Below are positions 45,714 to 54,008 of a stretch of DNA of 64,000 nucleotides, piece by piece (position 1 is the first letter of the stretch; the number at the start of each line of letters is the position of its first letter). Position numbers and translations under genes: made by a program. The notes beneath the pieces are model-generated. The model was not told the DNA's origin, ran no database searches, and was given only the letters and a program-made list of their open reading frames with translations. This stretch comes from Streptomyces lienomycini. Lineage in GTDB: Bacteria > Actinomycetota > Actinomycetes > Streptomycetales > Streptomycetaceae. Location of the stretch: assembly GCF_027947595.1 (NCBI RefSeq), contig NZ_CP116257.1, forward strand, positions 6,322,001 to 6,386,000. Direction: 5' to 3'.

Positions 45714-46415
45714 ATGGACGGACAGGGCGGTGACATGACCCCAGCGGCACCAGTACGACCGGCGGGTGAGCCGGCCGCCCTGGCCGTCGAGGGCCGGGTG
45801 GAGGCGGGCCGGGCGCTGCTCGTCCCACGGGGAGAGCTCGTCCACGGGTGCGCGGACGTCCTCGCCGAGGCGCTGGCCGAACTGCCCGCCGACGTGGACC
45901 GGGTGAACCTGGACATGGGACACGTGGTGTTCATGGACACGGCCGGTCTGCGCTTCCTGGACCAGCTCGGCGGCTACGGCCGACGGCAGGCGGTGCCGGT
46001 GACGGCCACGAACTGGCACGGCCAGCCGCTGCGCGTCCTGGAACTGGCCGGCCTGGACCCCGCCGACCCCCTGAACACCGCGGTCCACCGGCCCCGGCCG
46101 GACCCCCGGCCCGCCCCCGAGACCCCCGAGGCGCCCGCCGAGCGGCTGCACGTCCTCGAGGAGGAGGTGGCCCAGCTGCGCCGGGCGATCGCCTCCCGTC
46201 CCGTCATCGACCAGGCGCGGGGCGTGCTGATGGCGCTGCACGCCTGCACCTCGGACGAGGCGTGGCACCTCCTGCGCGAGACGTCCCAGTTGTCCAACAC
46301 AAAGCTCCGCGACGTCGCCGCCGCCGTCACCGCGGGCGCCGAGAGCGACGGACCGCCCCCGCCTGCGGAGGTGCGCAGGGCCCTGCGGACGGCACTGGCC
46401 CGCCTCGGACGCTGA
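45714..46415 (+). CDS. STAS-ANTAR fusion protein
   Basis: 233 residues. N-terminal STAS fold (about 18-120): the phosphorylated loop typically DSSGL reads FMDTAGLRFLDQL, with Thr for Ser. A Pro-rich linker and coiled coil (EEVAQLRRAIASRP) lead to a C-terminal ANTAR domain (about 160-215: VIDQARGVLMALHACTSDEAWHLLRETSQLSNTKLRDVAAAV), which binds RNA hairpins and relieves terminators. Fusing an anti-sigma antagonist fold to ANTAR lets a phosphorylation switch control antitermination. ATG 45714 follows GGGGAA; ATG 45735 is an alternative. It follows the histidine kinase by 132 bp. Confidence 0.85.
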   Translation: MDGQGGDMTPAAPVRPAGEPAALAVEGRVEAGRALLVPRGELVHGCADVLAEALAELPADVDRVNLDMGHVVFMDTAGLRFLDQLGGYGRRQAVPVTATNWHGQPLRVLELAGLDPADPLNTAVHRPRPDPRPAPETPEAPAERLHVLEEEVAQLRRAIASRPVIDQARGVLMALHACTSDEAWHLLRETSQLSNTKLRDVAAAVTAGAESDGPPPPAEVRRALRTALARLGR

Positions 46416-46498
46416 CCCGGCCCGCATCCGGTGGTGCCGGCGGCCGGGACGGGGTACCCGGAGCGCGACCCGCCCGCCCGGCAGGAGGAGGTACCACG

Positions 46499-46657
46499 AT
46501 GAGCGAGCCGACCCCGTCCCAGGCCGAGGGCGAACGCGACGACGAGCCGGACACCCCGGACGTGCCGCACACCACGCCGTCCCAGGCCGAGGGCGAACGC
46601 GACGACGGGACCGAGGACGTCGTGGAGGGATCCGCGGAGGAGACACGGGGCCCCTAA
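46499..46657 (+). CDS. small acidic protein with internal duplication
   Basis: 52 residues, strongly acidic, with two copies of TPSQAEGERDD in the protein. The DNA duplication is 31 bp perfect (46514-46544 and 46577-46607). The strong ribosome site GGAGGAGG precedes ATG 46499, so translation is likely despite the low complexity. No fold or motif is recognised; it is probably disordered. Its stop codon overlaps that of the convergent membrane protein gene by three bases. Confidence 0.65.
   Translation: MSEPTPSQAEGERDDEPDTPDVPHTTPSQAEGERDDGTEDVVEGSAEETRGP
46514..46607 (+). repeat. 31-bp perfect direct repeat within the small acidic protein gene
   Basis: Two identical 31-base copies at 46514-46544 and 46577-46607, separated by 32 bases. 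The period of 63 bases keeps the reading frame, giving the repeated TPSQAEGERDD peptide. Confidence 0.85.
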
Positions 46658-47754
46658 ACCGCGGAAAGGTCCACCCGCGGGCAGGCGCGGGATTCGGCGG
46701 CCGCGTCCAGGAAACTCTGGAATGTGGCCCGTCTGACCTGGGCGTACTCCGCCGCGGAGTGATGCGTGCTGTCCAGGAGAGCGCCCTCGTACCCGGTGTT
46801 CCAACGGGCGCCGAAGTAGGTGTCGCCGCCCTCGCAGTGGAGAACGGCCTGTCCGGTGGCCGCGGAGCCGGTGTTCCCGGGGAGTTTCCTCAGGGCGTCC
46901 GGATCCTGGAGCGCCGCGGCGACGACTGCGGCATCGGACGTCGCCACGAACGACACCCCGGCGTTGCCCGTCCCCGCGAGGTCCAGGTCGCACGCCCAGG
47001 TGTGCGAGGTGCCGCTGTTCACCTGTTCCCGCCCCACGTCGGCCACGCCCTTGACGAGGGCGTTCGCGGGAAGCGAGAAACCGGGCAGGCCGCACACGCT
47101 CCGCGCAGCGGTGTCGTGCGGGCCCGAGGGCGCGGAGAGGCCGCTGCTCCGAGCCTGCTCCGGCGTGCCGCAGCCCGCCTCCTCGGCCACCTTCCGGGCC
47201 GTCTGCCTCAGCAGGTGCGCCAGGCCCGCCCGGTCGGCCGATCCCCGCTCCACGGTGGCCTCGACAGCGGCCACCGTGCCCTCGCCCTGCCCGGCGACCC
47301 GGTTGCCCCGGAGCCCGCCCACTGTCTCCCAGCAGGCCCGGGGCAGCACGACGTAGCCGCCTGTCTCCGACACGGCCCCCGCGACACCGTCCTTGAAGTA
47401 GGACCTGGCCGCCGGGTTCTTCCAGACGCCGGTGGTGAAGGGGAAGGCCCCCTTCTCGGCCGCGGTCGTCAGGCTCAGCCGCTGGTCCTCGCCCCCGACG
47501 AAACGGCTGGTCCGTTCGACGGAGCACTCGAACTCGGGCCCGCTCGACGCGGCCCGGACCAGCACCTCGGAAACCCGGCCGGGCGAGTCGAGAGCCTGCC
47601 GCACGTCCCCGGAGTCCACCCGACCGTCGCAGAAGGACTCCGCGCCCAGCACGTTCGTGTTCCACCAGCAGTACAGGGAGACGAGAACGGCGATCACGAC
47701 AAGAGCACAGGCCCCGATGATCGTCGGCCGTTTCCTTCGCGTCTGGGTACCCAT
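46654..47754 (-). CDS. membrane-anchored protein of unknown function in WXG-type cluster
   Basis: 366 residues. Basic start (MGTQTRRKRP), one membrane helix (about 12-29) and an extracytoplasmic part with about eight cysteines (ESFCDG, FECSV, RACWET, AGCGTP, SVCGLP, WACDLD, LHCEGG and RACPR), pointing to disulfide bonds. No catalytic motif seen. It lies downstream of the 760-residue WXG-like gene, so it may be its exported partner or immunity protein. The region 47755-47796 lies between them. ATG 47754 has no clear ribosome site. Confidence 0.7.
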   Translation of the reverse strand: MGTQTRRKRPTIIGACALVVIAVLVSLYCWWNTNVLGAESFCDGRVDSGDVRQALDSPGRVSEVLVRAASSGPEFECSVERTSRFVGGEDQRLSLTTAAEKGAFPFTTGVWKNPAARSYFKDGVAGAVSETGGYVVLPRACWETVGGLRGNRVAGQGEGTVAAVEATVERGSADRAGLAHLLRQTARKVAEEAGCGTPEQARSSGLSAPSGPHDTAARSVCGLPGFSLPANALVKGVADVGREQVNSGTSHTWACDLDLAGTGNAGVSFVATSDAAVVAAALQDPDALRKLPGNTGSAATGQAVLHCEGGDTYFGARWNTGYEGALLDSTHHSAAEYAQVRRATFQSFLDAAAESRACPRVDLSAV

Positions 47755-47796
47755 GGTCGTGTGCTTACCGATTCCTTGCGTCGGGGACTGCTGAGC

Positions 47797-50079
47797 TCAG
47801 GTGCGTGAGCGCAGAGCTTCGTACGCTGTCTCGCGGCCCTTGTAGTAGCTCTGCCCGGCCTCTCCCGCTGCCGCATCCGTCCAGTCGGGGTTCATGTGGC
47901 GCTCCTCGCCCCACTTGTCGAAGTAGGCGTCGAGCTTGTCCTCGGCGACGTCGTTGCCCCGGCTGAGTTCTTCCTTGGACAGCGAGCCCTCTTCCGCCTG
48001 TACGCCGGAGAGCCATTCGTTGAGGGAGATGTCCACCAGACGCTGGGCCCCGTCGCCGATGACCGGGATTCCGGTGATCAGGCCACCGCCGAGGTGGTAG
48101 CCGTAGAACCGCTTGTCCGTGGCGTCGCTGATCTTCTCGTCGTGGACGTCCATCCTGACGTCGCCGCCGACGGCGTTGAGCGCGCCCGTCACCTCTCCGA
48201 CCTTGCGTGCCTGGTTGGTGACCGCGGTGTCGCTGGTGAACTCCCCGTTCATCAGCTCCTGCGACATGTACCCCTGCTGTGCCTGGTACATCCGCTCGAA
48301 ATTGCTGACGTCGTCCGCCTCGGAGACGCCCCGCATGACGCGCAGCAGACTGCTCCTGCTGTTCTGGATCCTTGAGTCGTCGTCGCCCTGAGCGTAGGCG
48401 TCCTTCTCGCCGGCCCTGCCTCCGGGCGCGTCGCCGTCGATGATGTCCACCATGTCGGGCGAGTAGTCGGCCAGGGCGTTGGCGAGTGATTCGCGTACGG
48501 CCGCGTACTCGTCGGTCGCGAGCAACTCGTCCGCCTTGCCGACGCGCGGGTGGTCCTTGTCCTCACCGCTCTTGCCGTCGGCCGCCCCGTAGTCGAGGTA
48601 GTTGACGGCGTCGTGCATGATGCGCGCCTGCTCGGCCGAGTGCCGGCCGAACTCCGTCCCTTCGGCGCCGGGCCTGTTCCCGGTGGTTCCCGCCTCCAGC
48701 GCGAGTCCGAGCCCCGCACGGACATCCTGGTCGAAGGTGTCCTTCCCGGTCCTCTCGATGTTCCCCGTCCAGGTGCTGGTGTCCACGTGGTTCCAGTCCC
48801 GCTCGGTGAGCAGGTACTTGAGGTTGTCGTTCTTGTCGCCGGGCCCCGGGTCCAGGTAGGAGGTGGCCGTCTCCGGATCCCTGGACATGATGCCGAGGAC
48901 ACCGTCGAGGGGATCGTTGGCGAACCAGCCGTCCTCCTTGCCCTCGAACCGTCCCCGCAGGTCCCAGATGTCCGGGTCGCCCCCCTGCTTCTTGTCCTCG
49001 GCGGCGCGGATGTCGTCGGCGACGTCCGCCAGGAACCGGCCGGAGTACCCGTCCCCCTGCTGCATGAGAGTGATCAGGCTCTGATATCCGCGCACCTGCT
49101 GTCCGTGACCGGTGCCGACCGGGATCTTGTCACCGGCCACGTCCAGGTCGAACTTCTGGACGCCCGCTTTCCGGAGGTCGTCACGGAACTTCTTGTAGAA
49201 CTCGGACCCGGTGTCCCGCGTCGCGACGGAGAGCGTGTTCGCGAGGCTCTTCTGAAGGCCCAGATAGTCCTTCTTGCGGCCCGGGTCGCCGCCGTACGCC
49301 AAGTCGTTCAGGCTGTTGGTGAACTTGAGGGTGCCGGATGCGCCGAGGCCGTCGAGGAAGGTCCGGCTGAACTCCTTGCTGCCGGCGTTGTCCCGGAACG
49401 ATCGCTTGAGTTCGGCCAGGTCCTGCGCCGAGACCTTCTCACCGCCGTTGATCCTGGTGGCGATGTCCTTCGCGTGCTCCGCCTCGTACTCCTCAACGTC
49501 GTCCTTCGCTTGGCCGTTGAAGCCGTTGAAGGTGCCGTCCATCGGGTTGGCGTCGACGACCACCGCCTCCAGGGCGATCCGGACGCCGTCATCGGCATCG
49601 GAAACCGCTTTGACCGCCGCGGTGATGGCCTGGTTCCACTCGCCTGCCGCCTTGCGTGCGGACTCCTGGTAACTGGGGTCGTGCACATAGGCGGTGCGTT
49701 CGCCCTCGCTGAGCCGCGAGGTGTCGAAGGAGACGTAGCCCTGCTCGGAGACCTTCATCCGGGCCTTGACGGCGTCGTCGCGGACGCTCTCCACCTTGTT
49801 CCGCAAGTCGGCGAACTGCGTATGCGCGTCGCGCAGCAGGGAGGCGATGGCCTTGGCCTCCTTCTGGGCGGCCTTGTACTCGTTGAGCGTCACGGTGAAC
49901 CGGCCGTTCGCGGCGTTCGCGCTCACGCCGAGCCACGTCTGCCCCAAGGTGATCCCGTGCACGTCACGTCTGTACTGAGCTTCGAGCTTCTTGAACTCGG
50001 CCGCCATGTCGTCCCACTTGCCCGCGGCCGTGGTGAGCTTGGACAGGTCTGTGGTCATCACTTCGTGGTAGGTCGGCAC
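47797..50079 (-). CDS. large WXG/LXG-like protein, type VII secretion candidate
   Basis: 760 residues. The N-terminal 120 residues are helical with the WXG-like turn TWLGVSANAA between two helices (KWDDMAAEFKKLEAQYRRDVHGITLGQ and ANGRFTVTLNEYKAAQKEAKAIASLLRD). The rest is hydrophilic and mostly alpha-helical, with MDGTFNGFNGQAKDDVEEYEAEHAKDIA near 180-215. There is no signal peptide, as expected for ESX-type substrates. No known toxin domain is visible at the C-terminus. GTG 50079 has AGGGGG close upstream; ATG 50058 is an alternative. The small partner gene lies 46 bp upstream of it on the same strand, a usual ESX arrangement. Confidence 0.7.
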   Translation of the reverse strand: MPTYHEVMTTDLSKLTTAAGKWDDMAAEFKKLEAQYRRDVHGITLGQTWLGVSANAANGRFTVTLNEYKAAQKEAKAIASLLRDAHTQFADLRNKVESVRDDAVKARMKVSEQGYVSFDTSRLSEGERTAYVHDPSYQESARKAAGEWNQAITAAVKAVSDADDGVRIALEAVVVDANPMDGTFNGFNGQAKDDVEEYEAEHAKDIATRINGGEKVSAQDLAELKRSFRDNAGSKEFSRTFLDGLGASGTLKFTNSLNDLAYGGDPGRKKDYLGLQKSLANTLSVATRDTGSEFYKKFRDDLRKAGVQKFDLDVAGDKIPVGTGHGQQVRGYQSLITLMQQGDGYSGRFLADVADDIRAAEDKKQGGDPDIWDLRGRFEGKEDGWFANDPLDGVLGIMSRDPETATSYLDPGPGDKNDNLKYLLTERDWNHVDTSTWTGNIERTGKDTFDQDVRAGLGLALEAGTTGNRPGAEGTEFGRHSAEQARIMHDAVNYLDYGAADGKSGEDKDHPRVGKADELLATDEYAAVRESLANALADYSPDMVDIIDGDAPGGRAGEKDAYAQGDDDSRIQNSRSSLLRVMRGVSEADDVSNFERMYQAQQGYMSQELMNGEFTSDTAVTNQARKVGEVTGALNAVGGDVRMDVHDEKISDATDKRFYGYHLGGGLITGIPVIGDGAQRLVDISLNEWLSGVQAEEGSLSKEELSRGNDVAEDKLDAYFDKWGEERHMNPDWTDAAAGEAGQSYYKGRETAYEALRSRT

Positions 50080-50125
50080 GGGTCCCCCTGGAGCCGGTGG
50101 ATGGGCGGGCTTGGCCTCGTCGGAC

Positions 50126-50578
50126 TCAGAGGGTGTCGAGCACGGAGGACCGACGGACCTGGGCGGCGATGCCGAGGTCGTTGTTCTGGAACAGGAGCGA
50201 GGTCTGGCGCAGGGCGCCCTTCTCCGATGCCAGCCTGTCCATCAGGGCCTTGACCTGCTTCTCCCACGCCTCGTGCGCCTTCTTCAGCGCCGCCGAGGTG
50301 TCCCAGCCTTCCCCGTCCTTGCCGCTGAACTCCCTGACCGCGGCGCCCGTGTCCTCCTCGGCCGTGTCGCCGGCCTTCTTGGTGTCGGGCTCGAGATGCT
50401 CCTCGATGGCTTTGGCCGCGGCCTTCTTCTGCGCGGGTGACGACGCCAGGTCGGGGAGAGACCCGCCGCCACCCGCGGGAGCCAGTTGATTCAGCCGCGT
50501 CCGCGTACCCGAGTCGGCTTCGCTCCGGTCCTGTTCGCCCCAAGCCACGTTCTTCGCCCCCGTGAAGTTTTCGGCCAT
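50126..50578 (-). CDS. small WXG100-like partner protein
   Basis: 150 residues, all alpha-helical and without a signal peptide. The C-terminal half (GWDTSAALKKAHEAWEKQVKALMDRLASEKGALRQTSLLFQNNDLGIAAQV) looks like a four-helix-bundle partner of the larger WXG-like protein. The N-terminal half is Gly/Ala/Lys-rich and likely flexible. ATG 50578 is chosen by sequence style (MAENFTGAKN); a start at 50620 would add 14 residues. Its gene precedes the 760-residue gene, so both probably form one operon. Confidence 0.65.
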   Translation of the reverse strand: MAENFTGAKNVAWGEQDRSEADSGTRTRLNQLAPAGGGGSLPDLASSPAQKKAAAKAIEEHLEPDTKKAGDTAEEDTGAAVREFSGKDGEGWDTSAALKKAHEAWEKQVKALMDRLASEKGALRQTSLLFQNNDLGIAAQVRRSSVLDTL

Positions 50579-50759
50579 GACCAACGGCCACTGTAACCAA
50601 TCGGGTGATCCATTTGTCATCCGGGTTGACCGGCTCCGTCGTCCGGCTGCCGGCGTCCGTCAGCCCCTGACGCGGCGCCCCTCAGAGGCAGGACCTGCGC
50701 CCGGTGCGCCAGGTTCCCCTTCCTGGCCACGAGGGGCCTCCGGCGTCCAGAATGCCGTC

Positions 50760-51284
50760 ATGACCACCGGCGACGATGACGCGGACCGCCCATTCATCCG
50801 CAGCAAATGGGGCACGAACCGCTACGTCTACAACCCGCACAGCCCCGTCGGCCGCGCACTCATAGTCGGCTCCCTGTTGCTCGTCGTCGGCGGCGTCTAC
50901 CTGATCCGTCATCCGGACCTTCTCAGCAGCAGCGACGGCTGGGAGGGGAGCGAACTGCGGTCCGCTGTGACCGACGCCACGGCCGAACTGTCACGCGAGT
51001 CCGAGTTCGGGCCCGGGGGCACCGCGTTCGAGGACGTCCTGGAGGCCGCCATCGCCAGACACGGCGGTGGTTCCAAGGCCGCGCCGACCGTCTCGCTCGC
51101 CTCTGAACCGGCGGATTCCGGCCTGATCGACGGGGGCCTGGAACAGGCCGACTACACGGTCACCGCCGACGGCACGGACGCCTCCTTCTGCCTCGACGTC
51201 ACGGCCGCCAAGCGAAAGTCGGCGAGGGGCTACGAGTTCGTCAGCATCGGCATCGACGACGACGCCTGCCCCACCTCCCGATGA
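50760..51284 (+). CDS. membrane-anchored protein of unknown function
   Basis: 174 residues. A cytoplasmic start (MTTGDDDADRPFIRSKWG), one helix at about 35-52 (ALIVGSLLLVVGGVYLI), then an extracytoplasmic domain of about 115 residues with two cysteines (ASFCLDVTA and DDACPTS). The layout resembles the anchored protein at 46654-47754. It is divergent from the WXG genes and possibly under common control. Function unknown. Confidence 0.7.
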   Translation: MTTGDDDADRPFIRSKWGTNRYVYNPHSPVGRALIVGSLLLVVGGVYLIRHPDLLSSSDGWEGSELRSAVTDATAELSRESEFGPGGTAFEDVLEAAIARHGGGSKAAPTVSLASEPADSGLIDGGLEQADYTVTADGTDASFCLDVTAAKRKSARGYEFVSIGIDDDACPTSR

Positions 51285-51445
51285 GACCCCGCCCCGCCCC
51301 GAGGTGCCCGGTGAGCCTCCGGCACCGATCGCCCCACGCCGCTTCGAGGGGAGGGCCGCGGGCCGACGACGGTCGAGGGACTCCGCGCCCGGCGATGTTT
51401 CGAGCGGACACGCAAGTGAAAAACGTTCCTGCGGCCGAGAGGCCA

Positions 51446-51522
51446 TGGTGGGGCGGGTGGGACTCGAACCCACGGCCGGCGGATTATGAGTCCGCTGCTC
51501 TAACCGGCTGAGCTACCGCCCC
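51446..51522 (-). tRNA. tRNA with CAU anticodon (tRNA-Ile2 or elongator tRNA-Met)
   Basis: Cloverleaf: acceptor GGGGCGG/CCGCCCC, D-arm GCTC...GAGC, anticodon stem GCGGA/TCCGC with loop CTCATAA, T-loop TTCGAGT. CCA is encoded in the DNA. CAU can be elongator methionine or the lysidine-modified isoleucine tRNA. The body cannot separate these by eye. It is not the initiator, since the acceptor begins with a paired G1-C72. Confidence 0.9.
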
Positions 51523-51676
51523 ATAGCGGCGTGTCGCGTACATGTGTGCGCGCCGTCTGCCGCAGCATAGCCGCTCATACGATCTGCTGCCTCGGATGGT
51601 CGGCTTCCACGGCTGCCTTCATGACCTTGAGGACTCCGCAGCGTGCCGCATGGTTCCCGGGCGGGGGGCGGACATG

Positions 51677-51698
51677 AAAAAGGGCCCCTGAGGGCCCT
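51677..51698 (-). terminator. rho-independent terminator after tRNA-Asn pair
   Basis: On the minus strand, AGGGCCC, a 4-base loop and GGGCCCT are followed by TTTTT (51677-51681 as A on the plus strand). One of few classical T-run terminators in this window. It lies 12 bases beyond the second tRNA-Asn. Confidence 0.85.
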
Positions 51699-51709
51699 CG
51701 TTCACCGTG

Positions 51710-51782
51710 CTCCCCCGACTGGACTCGAACCAGTAACCTGCCGGTTAACAGCCGGCTGCTCTGCCAATTGAGCTACGGAGGA
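51710..51782 (-). tRNA. tRNA-Asn(GUU), copy 1
   Basis: 73 bases including G73; acceptor TCCTCCG/CGGGGGA (one T-G pair), anticodon stem GCCGG/CCGGC with loop CTGTTAA, T-arm ACTGG/CCAGT. CCA is not encoded. It lies five bases downstream of the second copy, so they are one transcript. Confidence 0.93.
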
Positions 51783-51787
51783 CCGAG

Positions 51788-51860
51788 CTCCTCGGACTGG
51801 ACTCGAACCAGTAACCTGCCGGTTAACAGCCGGCTGCTCTGCCAATTGAGCTACCGAGGA
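51788..51860 (-). tRNA. tRNA-Asn(GUU), copy 2
   Basis: The body is identical to copy 1. Only the acceptor stem differs (TCCTCGG/CCGAGGA, fully paired). CCA is not encoded. The two copies arose by duplication, with a compensated change in the acceptor stem. Confidence 0.93.
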
Positions 51861-52009
51861 AGGTCTCGTGTCGCATCGAACGCGTCTGCCTGGGTATTCG
51901 CCAGGGGGCGCGCGCTCGCTGCGACACATACATTAGCGCAAGCAGGGGGGTGCTCCGCCAATCGGTACTCGCCAGCACCCCGGAGCCAGTGAAGGGAAGG
52001 GTGGCCGAC

Positions 52010-52315
52010 ATGCGTTACCGGCTCACGTTCGTCGTCGGAGTAGCGGTGGGTTACGTGCTCGGCACCAAGGCCGGGCGGGAGCGCTACGAGCAGTTGCGGA
52101 AGTCCGCGCGGCAGGTCGCGCAGAACCCGGCCGTGCGCAACACCGCCGAGTCGGCGGCCCAGCAGGGCAGGCACTTCGCCGACAAGGCGTACCACGTGGT
52201 GAGCGACAAGGTCGGTGACCGGATGCCCGACTCGGTGGCCCACCGGGTCCGCTCGCTGCGGGAACGCGGTACGAACGGCAGCGGCCCGGACGACTGGGGC
52301 ACCAGCAACACCTGA
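52010..52315 (+). CDS. YtxH-like small membrane protein
   Basis: 101 residues. A short N-terminal membrane segment (RLTFVVGVAVGYVLGTKAGRERY) followed by a charged helix (EQLRKSARQVAQNPAVRNTAESAAQQGRHFADKA) and a flexible tail, as in YtxH/stress-type proteins. The ribosome site AAGGGAAGG precedes ATG 52010 by about nine bases; GTG 52001 is also in frame. It follows the tRNA genes on the opposite strand and is probably expressed alone. No enzymatic motif. Confidence 0.75.
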   Translation: MRYRLTFVVGVAVGYVLGTKAGRERYEQLRKSARQVAQNPAVRNTAESAAQQGRHFADKAYHVVSDKVGDRMPDSVAHRVRSLRERGTNGSGPDDWGTSNT

Positions 52316-52400
52316 GGGGGCACCCGGGGTCCCGGCCGCCCGCCGGACCCTGTGCCCCCACCGGGTACGGTCACCGCCTCGGTGCGGCAGAATTTCGGGT

Positions 52401-53855
52401 ATGGGGATAGTCGCCGGGTTGGACAGTTCGCCCGATTTCACTCGTATCGTCGTCTGCGATTCGGACACGGGTGCCGTGCTGCGCCAGGGCTACGCGCCGC
52501 ACCCGCTGGAGAGCCCCGAGGGCGGGGGCCGTCCCGCGGACGTCGATCCGCAGGCCTGGCTGCTGTCCCTCGGGGAGGCGGCCGGCGGCGGCCTCCTTGA
52601 GGGCGTGCAGGCCATCGGCGTGTCGGCGCAGGCCAACTCGGTCGTGCCGCTGGACGCGCAGGGCAACACCGTGCGTCCGGCCCTGGTCGGCGGCGACCGG
52701 CGCTCCCAGGTGGCGGCGGCCGACCTGATCGACGCGCTCGGCGGCCGCGAGGCGTGGGCGCAGGCCGTGGGTTCGGTGCCGCAGACCGCGCAGCCGGTGA
52801 CGAAGCTGCGCTGGCTGGCGCGGGCCGAACCGGAGGCCGCCGCGCGCACCGCCGTCCTGCTCCAGGCCCACGACTGGCTGGTGTGGCAGCTGCTCGGGCG
52901 GCCGGCGCGGCGGACCACGGACCGGGGCGGGGCGTCCGGCACCGGCTACTGGTCGGCGGCGACCGGCGGCTACCGGCCCGACCTGGTCGAGCTGGCGCTC
53001 GGCCACCAGGTGATGCTGCCCGAGGTGATCGGCCCGGCCGAGGCCGCCGGTACGACGCCGGAGGGGCTGCTGATCTCCGCCGGGACCGGCGAGACCCAGG
53101 CCGCCGCCTTCGGACTGGGGATCGGCCTCGGCGACGCGGTGGTGTCGCTGGGCGCGTCCGGGTCCGTGATGGCCGTGCACAACGAGCCGCTCGTCGACCA
53201 GTCCGGCATGATCACCGCCCTCGCCGACGCCACCGGCATGCACCTGCCGGTCGTCACCACCCTGAACGCCGTACGGACCCTGCGCGGCGCCGCCGAACTG
53301 CTGGGCGCGGCGGACCTGGAGGGCCTGTCCGAGCTGGCGATGAAGTCGACACCCGGGTCGCACGGGCTGGTGCTGCTGCCCTACCTGGAGGGCGAGCGGA
53401 CGCCGAACCTGCCGCACACCGCCGGGACGCTGGCCGGTCTGCGGCGCGAGTCGATGAGGCCGGAGCACCTGGCGCGGGCCGCGTTCGAGGGCATGCTGTG
53501 CGGTCTCGCCGACGCCCTGGACGTGCTGCGCGGCCGGGGCGTGGACGTACGCCGGGTGTTCCTGCTGGGCGCGGCGGCCGAGCTGCCCGCGGTGCAGGCG
53601 GCGGCGCCGGCGCTGTTCGGGACGCAGGTCGTCGTGCCGCAGCCCGCGGACTACGCGGCGATCGGCTCGGCCCGGCAGGCGGCCTGGGCGCTGGGCGTCT
53701 CCCAGGGCGTGCTGGACCCGCGCACTCCCCCGGTCTGGCAGGGCGCGGTGGCGCAGGTGCTGGAGCCGGGCGAGGAGCTGGCGGTGGGGCAGGCGGTGCG
53801 CCAGCAGTTCGTGGCGGTGCGGGAGCAGACGCATCCGGGGGCGCTGCGCGGGTGA
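52401..53855 (+). CDS. FGGY-family carbohydrate kinase (xylulokinase-like)
   Basis: 484 residues of the ribulokinase/xylulokinase fold. The N-terminal phosphate motif MGIVAGLDSSPDFTRIVVCD, LLQAHDWLVWQLLGRP, a sugar-site strand with TDRGGASGTGYWS, and the ATP-domain pattern LLISAGTGETQAAAFGLGIGLGDAVVSLGASGSV and VFLLGAAAELPAVQ. It phosphorylates a pentulose or polyol with ATP. No sugar transporter or isomerase is adjacent, so the substrate is unassigned. ATG 52401 fits the fold's first strand. Confidence 0.85.
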   Translation: MGIVAGLDSSPDFTRIVVCDSDTGAVLRQGYAPHPLESPEGGGRPADVDPQAWLLSLGEAAGGGLLEGVQAIGVSAQANSVVPLDAQGNTVRPALVGGDRRSQVAAADLIDALGGREAWAQAVGSVPQTAQPVTKLRWLARAEPEAAARTAVLLQAHDWLVWQLLGRPARRTTDRGGASGTGYWSAATGGYRPDLVELALGHQVMLPEVIGPAEAAGTTPEGLLISAGTGETQAAAFGLGIGLGDAVVSLGASGSVMAVHNEPLVDQSGMITALADATGMHLPVVTTLNAVRTLRGAAELLGAADLEGLSELAMKSTPGSHGLVLLPYLEGERTPNLPHTAGTLAGLRRESMRPEHLARAAFEGMLCGLADALDVLRGRGVDVRRVFLLGAAAELPAVQAAAPALFGTQVVVPQPADYAAIGSARQAAWALGVSQGVLDPRTPPVWQGAVAQVLEPGEELAVGQAVRQQFVAVREQTHPGALRG

Positions 53856-54008
53856 CCTCGGCCCGCGCGGGCGGGCCGCACCCCTCGTAGGCCGGAATTT
53901 GCCGCGCTCTTGGGTTAATTCGGTTGAGGTAACGCGGGTGGAGTGTTCGACGATAGGGGCCAGGGGCAACCAACCGCCGCCCCTTTCGCCGACTCCGAGA
54001 GACCCACG

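Noticed and set aside
51702..51929. Open frame over the tRNA-Asn pair giving a repeated peptide (SSVAQLAEQPAVNRQVTGSSPV)
   Set aside because: A well-known artefact of translating tRNA genes; the repeat reflects the tandem tRNAs.
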